A stretch of 64,000 bases of DNA. It comes from Lutraria lutraria. Its lineage: Eukaryota > Mollusca > Bivalvia > Venerida > Mactridae. Below, one piece after another: positions 50,288-63,636 of this stretch (its first letter is position 1; every line of letters starts with the position of its first letter). Under the pieces are notes generated by a model. It did no database searches and was not told where the DNA came from. It saw only the letters and a program-made list of their open reading frames with translations. Where the stretch lies: positions 13,688,790 through 13,752,789 of the forward strand of contig OZ026844.1 in the NCBI GenBank assembly GCA_964023205.1, given 5' to 3'. The position numbers were made by a program, and so were the translations under genes.

Positions 50288-50807
50288 GGGCCCGTATTTA
50301 TAAAACATCTCAATTATGTTTTCAAACTTGGTAAACAATAGAGAAATCAAATATAAGTGCTTCAGAACGGGCTTCAGAAATATCTTAGTTAAGAACATTC
50401 TTAACTTCAACAAGAAATGTCCTTAAAAAGACAGCCGCGAAGCCGGTTACTTTAATATTATTTAGAGTGTTGAAACCAAAAGTAAACTTTTTAGCATGAT
50501 TGTATTCTTCGAAACATTGGTGATGAATTACGAACAGACTTATCAATAACGTGCATATTTAGAATCTAGTTCCCTCTGTATATCTGTCCAGTTGGTGATT
50601 CGGTAAACAAAATAAATTTATGATAACGTTTTAGCTACTAGTATCTTCAAATAAGTCGATATTTAAGTTGTCTGAAAATAAAGCTAATATCATTTATGAA
50701 TAACACTTAGATATTTCTCAAATTTAAGTACTAAATGATCAGATTTACGGTATTTCAGTAAAAAAATAAGAAAATCATAAATTAAGAAGTTTTATAAATA
50801 CGGCCTC
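50288..50807. mobile_element. Candidate ~520-bp MITE with GGCCCGTATTTATAAAAC-type ends
   Basis: Left end GGGCCCGTATTTATAAAACA; the right end in reverse complement reads GAGGCCGTATTTATAAAACT, followed by TCTTAATT-like sequence. A clean target duplication is not visible, so the ends may be off by a few bases. Confidence 0.6.
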
Positions 50808-51331
50808 AGTATATTAACGTTAAATTCGGTTGTAATTCTGTAACACTTTTACAATGGCCTTATCGTTAAATGAAACGAACAACATTATGTTTGTTTCATT
50901 ATAACTAAGGTTGATAGGTCGGTGCTTTGTTGCGCTATTAAAAGCGTGTGGAAAATGTGAGAAAATTGGTGTGCTGTTCCTCCAGCCCAAAATCTAGGGT
51001 CGCGGCGAAAATTACGGTAGGTCGGGTTTACAGCCTGAAACAAACATTTTTAGGCCTAATGCACCAGTCAATTTTTCATGATATCACTTTCTATCACTAT
51101 TCACTGATGTAAGTGAGGCATGTGTGAGTAATCATTGAGACATTTCAAAGTACTGACTGCAGTGCTGTCAAAGGCATATCGTATTGTTATTCATGTTGTC
51201 TGAGATGGATAGCACTTGAATAATTTCCGATTCACGAAAAAAAATACTTAAATTGCGGATGCGTAATATTTGATTTTGTTGCAAGGTCAATAATTTCAGG
51301 TAGTTACCTGATAATTTATAAGTATCAGAGC

Positions 51332-51472
51332 ACAGGTAACTGTATCATGAATAGATTATAAATGAATGAATAAAAAATAAATACTGATTAAAAAAAATCA
51401 CTATATTTATTAATATGTTAACATATATAACTTGTTTATTTATATAATCTATTCATGATACAGTTACCCATG
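51332..51472. mobile_element. 141-bp MITE, 9-bp TSD TATCAGAGC
   Basis: TATCAGAGC at 51323-51331 and 51473-51481. Arms GGTAACTGTATCATGAATAG are inverted at about 51335-51360 and 51442-51468. An A+T core fills the middle. A 9-bp TSD suggests a Mutator-like origin. Confidence 0.8.
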
Positions 51473-51484
51473 TATCAGAGCTGG

Positions 51485-53120
51485 GTTATTTAAAGTTATA
51501 TGGCTGTGAGTTTTTTGTACATGTAATCTGTATAGGTAGGTAATTAAGTAAGCATTGTATACTTGTTATTGTAGTTTCAACTCGGTTGTAAGTGCCCTAG
51601 GCTATGATAAATCCGTGTAACTTTAAACATACCACTACACGAAAAAAAAAAACGGTTTATCCAAAACACGATCGAGCTTCTGGGTGAGCGTTTATAGGGA
51701 TAAAGAAATTTCAGCCTCGACCAATCATATTGTTCAAGACAAGCTTGAGTGAATATGAAATCATTTTCGCGGGTAACCGCATTAGAGCCCAGTAAAACAC
51801 AAGGAATGGACATAAAGATACGCATTGATATTTTACATTTGGGTTTTGTTTTGTAAGGAAGTACGTGTTCCATATTTCAACAAACGTGGTATGTAATATT
51901 TATTTGTGACATGTATTTCGTTTTCCTAAAATATATTGAAAAGTAAACACAAAGAAATGCTCGTTTATTTGGTTTGTATGTGTATTGTACTATTGATTAG
52001 GTTGTGAATAAGCTTGTAAAATCAATTCTTGTAAACTACATGTAATTGTGTGTTACCGTGATGGGGTCAATCAGTGTTATCTTATGTCTCTGGGTCAGTT
52101 TAGTAGGGTAGATGCATATCGATTGTTCAGTTTATGGTTAAGAATGAGCCCGTTTGATTAAAAACTATAACTAGAATATTAGTCGCGCTCCTAGCTGCTA
52201 GCGCAGATTTACTGCCAACTTATCATAGTTGTTTATCGAACTCGCTCATTCTTGTAATTACCGGAAGTGGGATATTTTGCTTATATGAACAACGCACGAA
52301 ACTTACCGCGGCGTTGGTAGTTACCTGGTAATACATGTGACGTTAATGCGTCCTTGGGCTGGTTGTAATCATTGTCTTTATTGGTTTATATATCGTTTTG
52401 TTATATTAGAATCTCAGTCAATGTAAATTATCGGCTTGCTTTTTGTTTGTAGTCTATTTTATTGATTCGTACCTTGTCTATTTCGGTCTTATCCATTTCA
52501 TACTAATCTGTCTCGTATTTACAGAAAGTGTCATTGTAACCTTCCACTTAATGTTACATTTATCTCTTTACAGTTACTTTATATCATCACTGAATAGATA
52601 GAACGTACTTGTTTGTTGGTGTTTGGATTCCATAGATCTTTGTAAGTATGCACATGTATGTTAATTACCATGTTGAACATCTTTTAATAGTTTTATAATG
52701 TATACATAGTTCCCACATCTACCATATTTACCTCCTTTGGCGGTCATCTTTTTGAGCAAATTCAACAGACATTAGACATTGATAGAAGATATTTATATTT
52801 TTGTTTGATATTCTAAATATAGGACATTCATATGTGACAACTACATTCTCTTAAACCTGATATGTTTATGACATTGATAACTTCATGATTAAGTTAACTT
52901 TTATCAAATGAGTTGTTTATTAGCCAATTTTCAGATTTTTTTAATGAAGCGCATTAGAAATTTGCCAAACAAGATGGCCGTCAAGGGTGGTAGATATTGT
53001 AGATGTGGGATCTATGTATTCTATTCTTTTCTATTGGAACTTTTTTCTGATCTATTGAATTCATTATATATGATAGGTCATGTTATTGTGTAATAACAGG
53101 AGCAATTATAATGCAAATCA
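51485..53120. other. No supported gene
   Basis: Short frames only (for example 51577-51873 minus, 52908-53093 plus), no recognised domains. Confidence 0.4.
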
Positions 53121-53125
53121 TAATT

Positions 53126-53242
53126 TTACCCTCTTGAATCGAATGTCACCATGCCCTTGCCCGTCTTATGGCCAACATATTTGTTGACCATGTGCTTGAC
53201 CTTGTCCCCTCGTACCATTGTATAGGTTTCGGTCAGTAATTT
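53126..53242 (-). CDS. Unidentified open exon-like fragment
   Basis: Minus strand, higher GC than its surroundings, open for about 38 codons and ending at TAA (53126-53128). It reads TYTMVRGDKVKHMVNKYVGH then KTGKGMVTFDSRG. It has the charged, codon-like look of real protein, and I see no splice acceptor of quality. It could be the last exon of a gene or a processed fragment. I do not recognise the family. Confidence 0.35.
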   Translation of the reverse strand, partial: KLLTETYTMVRGDKVKHMVNKYVGHKTGKGMVTFDSRG

Positions 53243-53825
53243 AATATTTAGTAGCTATTTGTTTATTGATTATCTTATTAATGAGTACATTAGTTGTCTC
53301 CCTTTTTTATATTGATTGTTATATTTATGATAATGAAAATTTAAAATATGGAAACCCTCAATGACATATTGAAGTTATTGTTGGACATTGTAGTTTAAAT
53401 TAATTTTGATATTATGATACATTATATTTTGGCAACTGGAATTAGCATTAGTTCAGGGGAGAATTATGGATAGTTGTAAATCATCAAATATTACTTTTCT
53501 GATGCAGAAATGTACATTTAATCATTAGCTATTGATAAAAACTCATTTCATTTAACTTTACTTTCAGTAATTGTTGAACAATACCACTACTTTAGGATGC
53601 ATAGCTAAAATGTCAGACGGCCATTTTGTCACTTAATACCTTAATGTTACTTACAATAATTTGAAAGGTGTTTTCCTGTAATGTGGCTTGCAGTGGACTT
53701 GTAGCTTACCCAGGCATGCATGCATATGCTTGGCGGGACATGTTAATTCAAAGAATTTGCTTATTTTTACTTTGTTCATGAATGCGTACACATGTTCCTT
53801 TATATTTTAACTTGTAATATTACAG

Positions 53826-53952
53826 AAGTAGCTACATTGAAGTCAGACAGTTTCAACGATTGCCCATGAACCTGGTTACATCATTGTGGATCAATGAAGA
53901 TCATACTACATAAAGGGATAATCAGAAGATGTTTATCAAGAACAAGTGGGAG
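53826..53952 (+). CDS. Candidate first coding exon (MFIKNKWE), plus strand
   Basis: An acceptor (TAATATTACAG) and a donor (GAG/GTAAGAG) bound 127 nt. The last eight codons from ATG 53929 read MFIKNKWE and end in phase 0; upstream of the ATG is a TAA, so the front would be 5' UTR. Another frame is open from the acceptor to that TAA (SYIEVRQFQRLPMN). The satellite that follows would be its intron, with the next acceptor at 63963. Product unknown. Confidence 0.35.
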
Positions 53953-54555
53953 GTAAGAGTTTTTTTTTGTCTATCCTGCCTTTCATCCATTCTCCTAATG
54001 TTTCCCAAACCTACTTTAAGGTTTCACTCACTTAGCTTTTTCTCTTTTATTTTGTGTTTTTCCATTATTTTCAGGTCTTTTTCATTCACTTTAAACCTTT
54101 TTACAGATTTTTTCTCACTTTCTTTAAGGTTTTCATCACTCATTTACAGTTTCCATTCACATACCTTGAGTTTTTAGTCATTTTTCATGGACTCTATCCT
54201 AACCAGTAATAACTTATCGTCCTGCAAGGATTTGCCAACTTCCTCACATACAGTATATAGTAAAATTAACATTTTAAGTTTTTTCTCGCTTACATAGAGA
54301 TTTCATTCCGTTACTGTAAGTCGTTTTTCATTGACTGTTTTTTTTTCGCTTAAAGTTTGACATTGAAACAGTACTTAGCAATTGTACGATGATTTTGGAG
54401 TGCCCACTGATCTGACCGACTATGTCTAAGCACTGTTTGTGAACGTTATTCTGAAAAGCACCAGTCTCCTCACTTCGTTAGAAAGTAGGCAGTTGCTGGG
54501 AGATTGGATTGGGAGTCTAGTACTGGTTCTCCCAGGAAAGATGGTTAGGTGAACT

Positions 54556-54627
54556 GTTTGCCTCACTCTTGACTGTTGAAATGGGGTAACGCCCCATTTC
54601 AACAGTCAAGTGTGACATGAGGCAAAC
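54556..54627. repeat. Satellite hairpin, decayed form (first of 11)
   Basis: Arms GACTGTTGAAATGGGG and CCCCATTTCAACAGTC with loop TAACG; the stem extends outward to GTTTGCCTCA / TGAGGCAAAC, but the left arm lacks TGTCA present on the right. The same form occurs in all monomers except the last. Confidence 0.9.
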
Positions 54628-57600
54628 TCACTTAAAGTTTTTTCTCTCTTTTATTTAGTGTTTTACCATTATTTTCAGGTCTTTTTCACTCTCTTAAAGT
54701 TTTCTCTCTCTTTTAGTTAGTGTTTTTACCATTATTTTCAGGTTTAGTTCATTCACTTTAAGTTTTTCTTTCCTGTTTAAGGTTTTTCTCACTCATTTTA
54801 TGTTCCATTCACTTACTACTAGCTTTTTGTCTGTTTTATTTTTGTCTATCCTGCCTTTCATATAATTTCCTAATGTTTCCCAAACCTACTTTAAGGTTTC
54901 ACTCACTTAGTTTTTTCTCTTTTATTTTGTTTTTCCATTATTTTCAGGTCATTTTTCATGGACTCTATCCTAACCAGTAATAACTTATCGTCCTGCAAGG
55001 ATTTGACAACTTCCTCACATACAGTATATAGTAAAATTAACATTTTAAGTTTTTTCTCGCTTACATAGAGATTTCATTCAGTTACTGTAAGTCGTTTTTC
55101 ATTGACTGTTTGTTTTCGCTTAAAGTTTGACATTGAAACAGTACTTAGCAATTGTACGATGATTTTGGAGTGCCCACTGATCTGACCGACTATGTCTAAG
55201 CACTGTTTGTGAACGTCATTCTGAAAAGCACCAGTCTCCTCACTTCGTTAGAAAGTAGGCAGTTGCTTTAAATGGGAGATTGGATTGGGAGTCTAGTACT
55301 GGTTCTCCCAGGAAAGATGGTTAGGTGAACTGTTTGCCTCACTCTTGACTGTTGAAATGGGGTAACGCCCCATTTCAACAGTCAAGAGTGACATGAGGCA
55401 AACTCACTTTAATTTTTTTCTCTCTTTTATTTAGTGTTTTACCATTATTTTCAGGTCTTTTTCACTCTCTTAAAGTTTTCTCTCTTTTAGTTAGTGTTTT
55501 TACCATTATTTTCAGGTTTAGTTCATTCACTTTAAGTTTTTCTTTCCTGTTTAAGGTTTTTCTCACTCATTTTATGTTCCATTCACTTACTACTAGCTTT
55601 TTGTCTGTTTTATTTTTGTCTATCCTGCCTTTCATATAACTTCCTAATGTTTCCCAAACCTACTTTAAGGTTTCACTCACTTAGTTTTTTCTCTTTTATT
55701 TTGTTTTTCCATTATTTTCAGGTCTTTTTCTTTCACTTTAAATCTTTTTACTGATTTTTTCTCACTTTCTTTAAGGTTTTCATCACTCATTTACAGTTTC
55801 CATTCACATACCTTGAGTTTTTAGTCATTTTTCATGGACTCTATCCTAACCAGTAAAAACTTATTGTCCTGCAAGGATTTGACAACTTCCTCACATACAG
55901 TATATAGTAAAATTAACATTTTAATTTTTTTCTCGCTTACATAGTGATTTCATTCAGTTACTGTAAGTCGTTTTTCATTGACTGTTTTTTTTCGCTTAAA
56001 GTTTGACATTGAAACAGTACTTAGCAATTGTACGATGATTTTGGAGTGCCCACTGATCTGACCGACTATGTCTAAGCACTGTTTGTGAACGTTATTCTGA
56101 AAAGCACCAGTCTCCTCACTTCGTTAGAAAGTAGGCAGTTGCTGGGAGATTGGATTGGGAGTCTAGTACTGGTTCTCCCAGGAAAGATGGTTAGGTGAAC
56201 TGTTTGCCTCACTCTTGACTGTTGAAATGGGGTAACGCCCCATTTCAACAGTCAAGTGTGACATGAGGCAAACTCACTTAAAGTTTTTTCTCTCTTTTAT
56301 TTAGTGTTTTACCATTATTTTCAGGTCTTTTTCACTCTCTTAAAGTTTTCTCTCTCTTTTAGTTAGTGTTTTTACCATTATTTTCAGGTTTAGTTCATTT
56401 ACTTTAAGTTTTTCTTTCCTGTTTAAGGTTTTTCTCACTCATTTTATGTTCCATTCACTTACTACTAGCTTTTTGTCTGTTTTATTTTTGTCTATCCTGC
56501 CTTTCATATAACTTCCTAATGTTTCCCAAACCTATTTTAGGTTTCACTCACTAAGTTTTTTCTCTTTTATTTTGTTTTTCCATTATTTTCAGGTCATTTT
56601 TCATGGACTCTATCCTAACCAGTAATAACTTATCGTCCTGCAAGGATTTGACAACTTCCTCACATACAGTATATAGTAAAATTGTCATTTTAAGTTTTTT
56701 ATCGCTTACATAGAGATTTCATTCAGTTACTGTAAGTCGTTTTTCATTGACTGTTTGTTTTCGCTTAAAGTTTGACATTGAAACAGTACTTAGCAATTGT
56801 ACGATGATTTTGGAGTGCCCACTGATCTGACCGACTATGTCTAAGCACTGTTTGTGAACGTCATTCTGAAAAGCACCAGTCTCCTCACTTCGTTAGAAAG
56901 TAGGCAGTTGCTTTAAATGGGAGATTGGATTGGGAGTCTAGTACTGGTTCTCCCAGGAAAGATGGTTAGGTGAACTGTTTGCCTCACTCTTGACTGTTGA
57001 AATGGGGTAACGCCCCATTTCAACAGTCAAGAGTGACATGAGGCAAACTCACTTTAATTTTTTTCTCTCTTTTATTTAGTGTTTTACCATTATTTTCAGG
57101 TCTTTTTCACTCTCTTAAAGTTTTCTCTCTTTTAGTTAGTGTTTTTACCATTATTTTCAGGTTTAGTTCATTCACTTTAAGTTTTTCTTTCCTGTTTAAG
57201 GTTTTTCTCACTCATTTTATGTTCCATTCACTTACTACTAGCTTTTTGTCTGTTTTATTTTTGTCTATCCTGCCTTTCATATAATTTCCTAATGTTTCCC
57301 AAACCTACTTTAAGGTTTCACTCACTTAGTTTTTTCTCTTTTATTTTGTTTTTCCATTATTTTCAGGTCTTTTTCATTCACTTTAAATCTTTTTACTGAT
57401 TTTTTCTCACTTTCTTTAAGGTTTTCATCACTCATTTACAGTTTCCATTCACATACCTTGAGTTTTTAGTCATTTTTCATGGACTCTATCCTAACCAGTA
57501 AAAACTTATCGTCCTGCAAGGATTTGACAACTTCCTCACATACAGTATATAGTAAAATTAACATTTTAATTTTTTTCTCGCTTACATAGTGATTTCATTC

Positions 57601-60600
57601 AGTTACTGTAAGTCGTTTTTCATTGACTGTTTTTTTTTCGCTTAAAGTTTGACATTGAAACAGTACTTAGCAATTGTACGATGATTTTGGAGTGCCCACT
57701 GATCTGACCGACTATGTCTAAGCACTGTTTGTGAACGTTATTCTGAAAAGCACCAGTCTCCTCACTTCGTTAGAAAGTAGGCAGTTGCTGGGAGATTGGA
57801 TTGGGAGTCTAGTACTGGTTCTCCCAGGAAAGATGGTTAGGTGAACTGTTTGCCTCACTCTTGACTGTTGAAATGGGGTAACGCCCCATTTCAACAGTCA
57901 AGTGTGACATGAGGCAAACTCACTTAAAGTTTTTTCTCTCTTTTATTTAGTGTTTTACCATTATTTTCAGGTCTTTTTCACTCTCTTAAAGTGTTCTCTC
58001 TCTTTTAGTTAGTGTTTTTACCATTATTTTCAGGTTTAGTTCATTTACTTTAAGTTTTTCTTTCCTGTTTAAGGTTTTTCTCACTCATTTTATGTTCCAT
58101 TCACTTACTACTAGCTTTTTGTCTGTTTTATTTTTGTCTATCCTGCCTTTCATATAACTTCCTAATGTTTCCCAAACCTATTTTAGGTTTCACTCACTAA
58201 GTTTTTTCTCTTTTATTTTGTTTTTCCATTATTTTCAGGTCATTTTTCATGGACTCTATCCTAACCAGTAATAACTTATCGTCCTGCAAGGATTTGACAA
58301 CTTCCTCACTTACAGTATACAGTAAAATTGTCATTTTAAGTTTTTTATCGCTTACATAGAGATTTCATTCAGTTACTGTAAGTCGTTTTTCATTGACTGT
58401 TTGTTTTCGCTTAAAGTTTGACATTGAAACAGTACTTAGCAATTGTACGATGATTTTGGAGTGCCCACTGATCTGACCGACTATGTCTAAGCACTGTTTG
58501 TGAACGTCATTCTGAAAAGCACCAGTCTCCTCACTTCGTTAGAAAGTAGGCAGTTGCTTTAAATGGGAGATTGGATTGGGAGTCTAGTACTGGTTCTCCC
58601 AGGAAAGATGGTTAGGTGAACTGTTTGCCTCACTCTTGACTGTTGAAATGGGGTAACGCCCCATTTCAACAGTCAAGAGTGACATGAGGCAAACTCACTT
58701 TAAGTTTTTTCTCTCTTTTATTTAGTGTTTTACCATTATTTTCAGGTCTTTTTCACTCTCTTAAAGTTTTCTCTCTTTTAGTTAGTGTTTTTACCATTAT
58801 TTTCAGGTTTAGTTCATTCACTTTAAGTTTTTCTTTCCTGTTTAAGGTTTTTCTCACTCATTTTATGTTCCATTCACTTACTACTAGCTTTTTGTCTGTT
58901 TTATTTTTGTCTATCCTGCCTTTCATATAACTTCCTAATGTTTCCCAAACCTACTTTAAGGTTTCACTCACTTAGTTTTTTCTCTTTTATTTTGTTTTTC
59001 CATTATTTTCAGGTCTTTTTCATTCACTTTAAATCTTTTTACTGATTTTTTCTCACTTTCTTTAAGGTTTTCATCACTCATTTACAGTTTCCATTCACAT
59101 ACCTTGAGTTTTTAGTCATTTTTCATGGACTCTATCCTAACCAGTAAAAACTTATCGTCCTGCAAGGATTTGACAACTTCCTCACATACAGTATATAGTA
59201 AAATTAACATTTTAATTTTTTTCTCGCTTACATAGTGATTTCATTCAGTTACTGTAAGTCGTTTTTCATTGATTGTTTTTTTTCGCTTAAAGTTTGACAT
59301 TGAAACAGTACTTAGCAATTGTACGATGATTTTGGAGTGCCCACTGATCTGACCGACTATGTCTAAGCACTGTTTGTGAACGTTATTCTGAAAAGCACCA
59401 GTCTCCTCACTTCGTTAGAAAGTAGGCAGTTGCTGGGAGATTGGATTGGGAGTCTAGTACTGGTTCTCCCAGGAAAGATGGTTAGGTGAACTGTTTGCCT
59501 CACTCTTGACTGTTGAAATGGGGTAACGCCCCATTTCAACAGTCAAGTGTGACATGAGGCAAACTCACTTAAAGTTTTTTCTCTCTTTTATTTAGTGTTT
59601 TACCATTATTTTCAGGTCTTTTTCACTCTCTTAAAGTTTTCTCTCTCTTTTAGTTAGTGTTTTTACCATTATTTTCAGGTTTAGTTCATTTACTTTAAGT
59701 TTTTCTTTCCTGTTTAAGGTTTTTCTCACTCATTTTATGTTCCATTCACTTACTACTAGCTTTTTGGTCTGTTTTATTTTTGTCTATCCTGCCTTTCATA
59801 TAACTTCCTAATGTTTCCCAAACCTATTTTAGGTTTCACTCACTAAGTTTTTTCTCTTTTATTTTGTTTTTCCATTATTTTCAGGTCATTTTTCATGGAC
59901 TCTATCCTAACCAGTAATAACTTATCGTCCTGCAAGGATTTGACAACTTCCTCACATACAGTATATAGTAAAATTGTCATTTTAAGTTTTTTATCGCTTA
60001 CATAGAGATTTCATTCAGTTACTGTAAGTCGTTTTTCATTGACTGTTTGTTTTCGCTTAAAGTTTGACATTGAAACAGTACTTAGCAATTGTACGATGAT
60101 TTTGGAGTGCCCACTGATCTGACCGACTATGTCTAAGCACTGTTTGTGAACGTCATTCTGAAAAGCACCAGTCTCCTCACTTCGTTAGAAAGTAGGCAGT
60201 TGCTTTAAATGGGAGATTGGATTGGGAGTCTAGTACTGGTTCTCCCAGGAAAGATGGTTAGGTGAACTGTTTGCCTCACTCTTGACTGTTGAAATGGGGT
60301 AACGCCCCATTTCAACAGTCAAGAGTGACATGAGGCAAACTCACTTTAAGTTTTTTCTCTCTTTTATTTAGTGTTTTACCATTATTTTCAGGTCTTTTTC
60401 ACTCTCTTAAAGTTTTCTCTCTTTTAGTTAGTGTTTTTACCATTATTTTCAGGTTTAGTTCATTCACTTTAAGTTTTTCTTTCCTGTTTAAGGTTTTTCT
60501 CACTCATTTTATGTTCCATTCACTTACTACTAGCTTTTTGTCTGTTTTATTTTTGTCTATCCTGCCTTTCATATAATTTCCTAATGTTTCCCAAACCTAC

Positions 60601-63559
60601 TTTAAGGTTTCACTCACTTAGTTTTTTCTCTTTTATTTTGTTTTTCCATTATTTTCAGGTCTTTTTCATTCACTTTAAATCTTTTTACTGATTTTTTCTC
60701 ACTTTCTTTAAGGTTTTCATCACTCATTTACAGTTTCCATTCACATACCTTGAGTTTTTAGTCATTTTTCATGGACTCTATCCTAACCAGTAAAAACTTA
60801 TCGTCCTGCAAGGATTTGACAACTTCCTCACATACAGTATATAGTAAAATTAACATTTTAATTTTTTTCTCGCTTACATAGTGATTTCATTCAGTTACTG
60901 TAAGTCGTTTTTCATTGACTGTTTTTTTTTCGCTTAAAGTTTGACATTGAAACAGTACTTAGCAATTGTACGATGATTTTGGAGTGCCCACTGATCTGAC
61001 CGACTATGTCTAAGCACTGTTTGTGAACGTTATTCTGAAAAGCACCAGTCTCCTCACTTCGTTAGAAAGTAGGCAGTTGCTGGGAGATTGGATTGGGAGT
61101 CTAGTACTGGTTCTCCCAGGAAAGATGGTTAGGTGAACTGTTTGCCTCACTCTTGACTGTTGAAATGGGGTAACGCCCCATTTCAACAGTCAAGTGTGAC
61201 ATGAGGCAAACTCACTTAAAGTTTTTTCTCTCTTTTATTTAGTGTTTTACCATTATTTTCAGGTCTTTTTCACTCTCTTAAAGTGTTCTCTCTCTTTTAG
61301 TTAGTGTTTTTACCATTATTTTCAGGTTTAGTTCATTTACTTTAAGTTTTTCTTTCCTGTTTAAGGTTTTTCTCACTCATTTTATGTTCCATTCACTTAC
61401 TACTAGCTTTTTGTCTGTTTTATTTTTGTCTATCCTGCCTTTCATATAACTTCCTAATGTTTCCCAAACCTATTTTAGGTTTCACTCACTAAGTTTTTTC
61501 TCTTTTATTTTGTTTTTCCATTATTTTCAGGTCATTTTTCATGGACTCTATCCTAACCAGTAATAACTTATCGTCCTGCAAGGATTTGACAACTTCCTCA
61601 CTTACAGTATACAGTAAAATTGTCATTTTAAGTTTTTTATCGCTTACATAGAGATTTCATTCAGTTACTGTAAGTCGTTTTTCATTGACTGTTTGTTTTC
61701 GCTTAAAGTTTGACATTGAAACAGTACTTAGCAATTGTACGATGATTTTGGAGTGCCCACTGATCTGACCGACTATGTCTAAGCACTGTTTGTGAACGTC
61801 ATTCTGAAAAGCACCAGTCTCCTCACTTCGTTAGAAAGTAGGCAGTTGCTTTAAATGGGAGATTGGATTGGGAGTCTAGTACTGGTTCTCCCAGGAAAGA
61901 TGGTTAGGTGAACTGTTTGCCTCACTCTTGACTGTTGAAATGGGGTAACGCCCCATTTCAACAGTCAAGAGTGACATGAGGCAAACTCACTTTAAGTTTT
62001 TTCTCTCTTTTATTTAGTGTTTTACCATTATTTTCAGGTCTTTTTCACTCTCTTAAAGTTTTCTCTCTTTTAGTTAGTGTTTTTACCATTATTTTCAGGT
62101 TTAGTTCATTCACTTTAAGTTTTTCTTTCCTGTTTAAGGTTTTTCTCACTCATTTTATGTTCCATTCACTTACTACTAGCTTTTTGTCTGTTTTATTTTT
62201 GTCTATCCTGCCTTTCATATAATTTCCTAATGTTTCCCAAACCTACTTTAAGGTTTCACTCACTTAGTTTTTTCTCTTTTATTTTGTTTTTCCATTATTT
62301 TCAGGTCTTTTTCATTCACTTTAAATCTTTTTACTGATTTTTTCTCACTTTCTTTAAGGTTTTCATCACTCATTTACAGTTTCCATTCACATACCTTGAG
62401 TTTTTAGTCATTTTTCATGGACTCTATCCTAACCAGTAAAAACTTATCGTCCTGCAAGGATTTGACAACTTCCTCACATACAGTATATAGTAAAATTAAC
62501 ATTTTAATTTTTTTCTCGCTTACATAGTGATTTCATTCAGTTACTGTAAGTCGTTTTTCATTGACTGTTTTTTTTTCGCTTAAAGTTTGACATTGAAACA
62601 GTACTTAGCAATTGTACGATGATTTTGGAGTGCCCACTGATCTGACCGACTATGTCTAAGCACTGTTTGTGAACGTTATTCTGAAAAGCACCAGTCTCCT
62701 CACTTCGTTAGAAAGTAGGCAGTTGCTGGGAGATTGGATTGGGAGTCTAGTACTGGTTCTCCCAGGAAAGATGGTTAGGTGAACTGTTTGCCTCACTCTT
62801 GACTGTTGAAATGGGGTAACGCCCCATTTCAACAGTCAAGTGTGACATGAGGCAAACTCACTTTAATTTTTTTCTCTCTTTTATTTAGTGTTTTACCATT
62901 ATTTTCAGGTCTTTTTCACTCTCTTAAAGTGTTCTCTCTCTTTTAGTTAGTGTTTTTACCATTATTTTCAGGTTTAGTTCATTTACTTTAAGTTTTTCTT
63001 TCCTGTTTAAGGTTTTTCTCACTCATTTTATGTTCCATTCACTTACTACTAGCTTTTTGTCTGTTTTATTTTTGTCTATCCTGCCTTTCATATAACTTCC
63101 TAATGTTTCCCAAACCTATTTTAGGTTTCACTCACTAAGTTTTTTCTCTTTTATTTTGTTTTTCCATTATTTTCAGGTCATTTTTCATGGACTCTATCCT
63201 AACCAGTAAAAACTTATCGTCCTGCAAGGATTTGACAACTTCCTCACATACAGTATATAGTAAAATTGTCATTTTAAGTTTTTTATCGCTTACATAGAGA
63301 CTTCATTCAGTTACTGTAAGTCGTTTTTCATTGACTTTTTTTTTCGCTTAAAGTTTGACATTGAAACAGTACTTAGCAATTGTACGATGATTTTGGAGTG
63401 CCCACTGATCTGACCGACTATGTCTAAGCACTGTTTGTGAACGTCATTCTGAAAAGCACCAGTCTCCTCACTTCGTTAGAAAGTAGGCAGTTGCTTTAAA
63501 TGGGAGATTGGATTGGGAGTCTAGTACTGGTTCTCCTAGGAAAGATGGTTAGGTGAACT

Positions 63560-63636
63560 GTTTGCCTCATGTCACTCTTGACTGTTGAAATGGGGTAACG
63601 CCCCATTTCAACAGTCAAGAGTGACATGAGGCAAAC
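63560..63636. repeat. Satellite hairpin, perfect 36-bp arms (last monomer)
   Basis: This copy keeps TGTCA in the left arm, so both arms match base for base over 36 bp around the 5-nt loop TAACG. It is the only complete palindrome of the twelve and marks the edge monomer as the oldest or least altered form. Confidence 0.9.

Noticed and set aside
53929..54177. 82-codon plus-strand frame (FIKNKWEVRVFF...)
   Set aside because: Only the first eight codons precede a good donor; the rest is T-rich satellite sequence.
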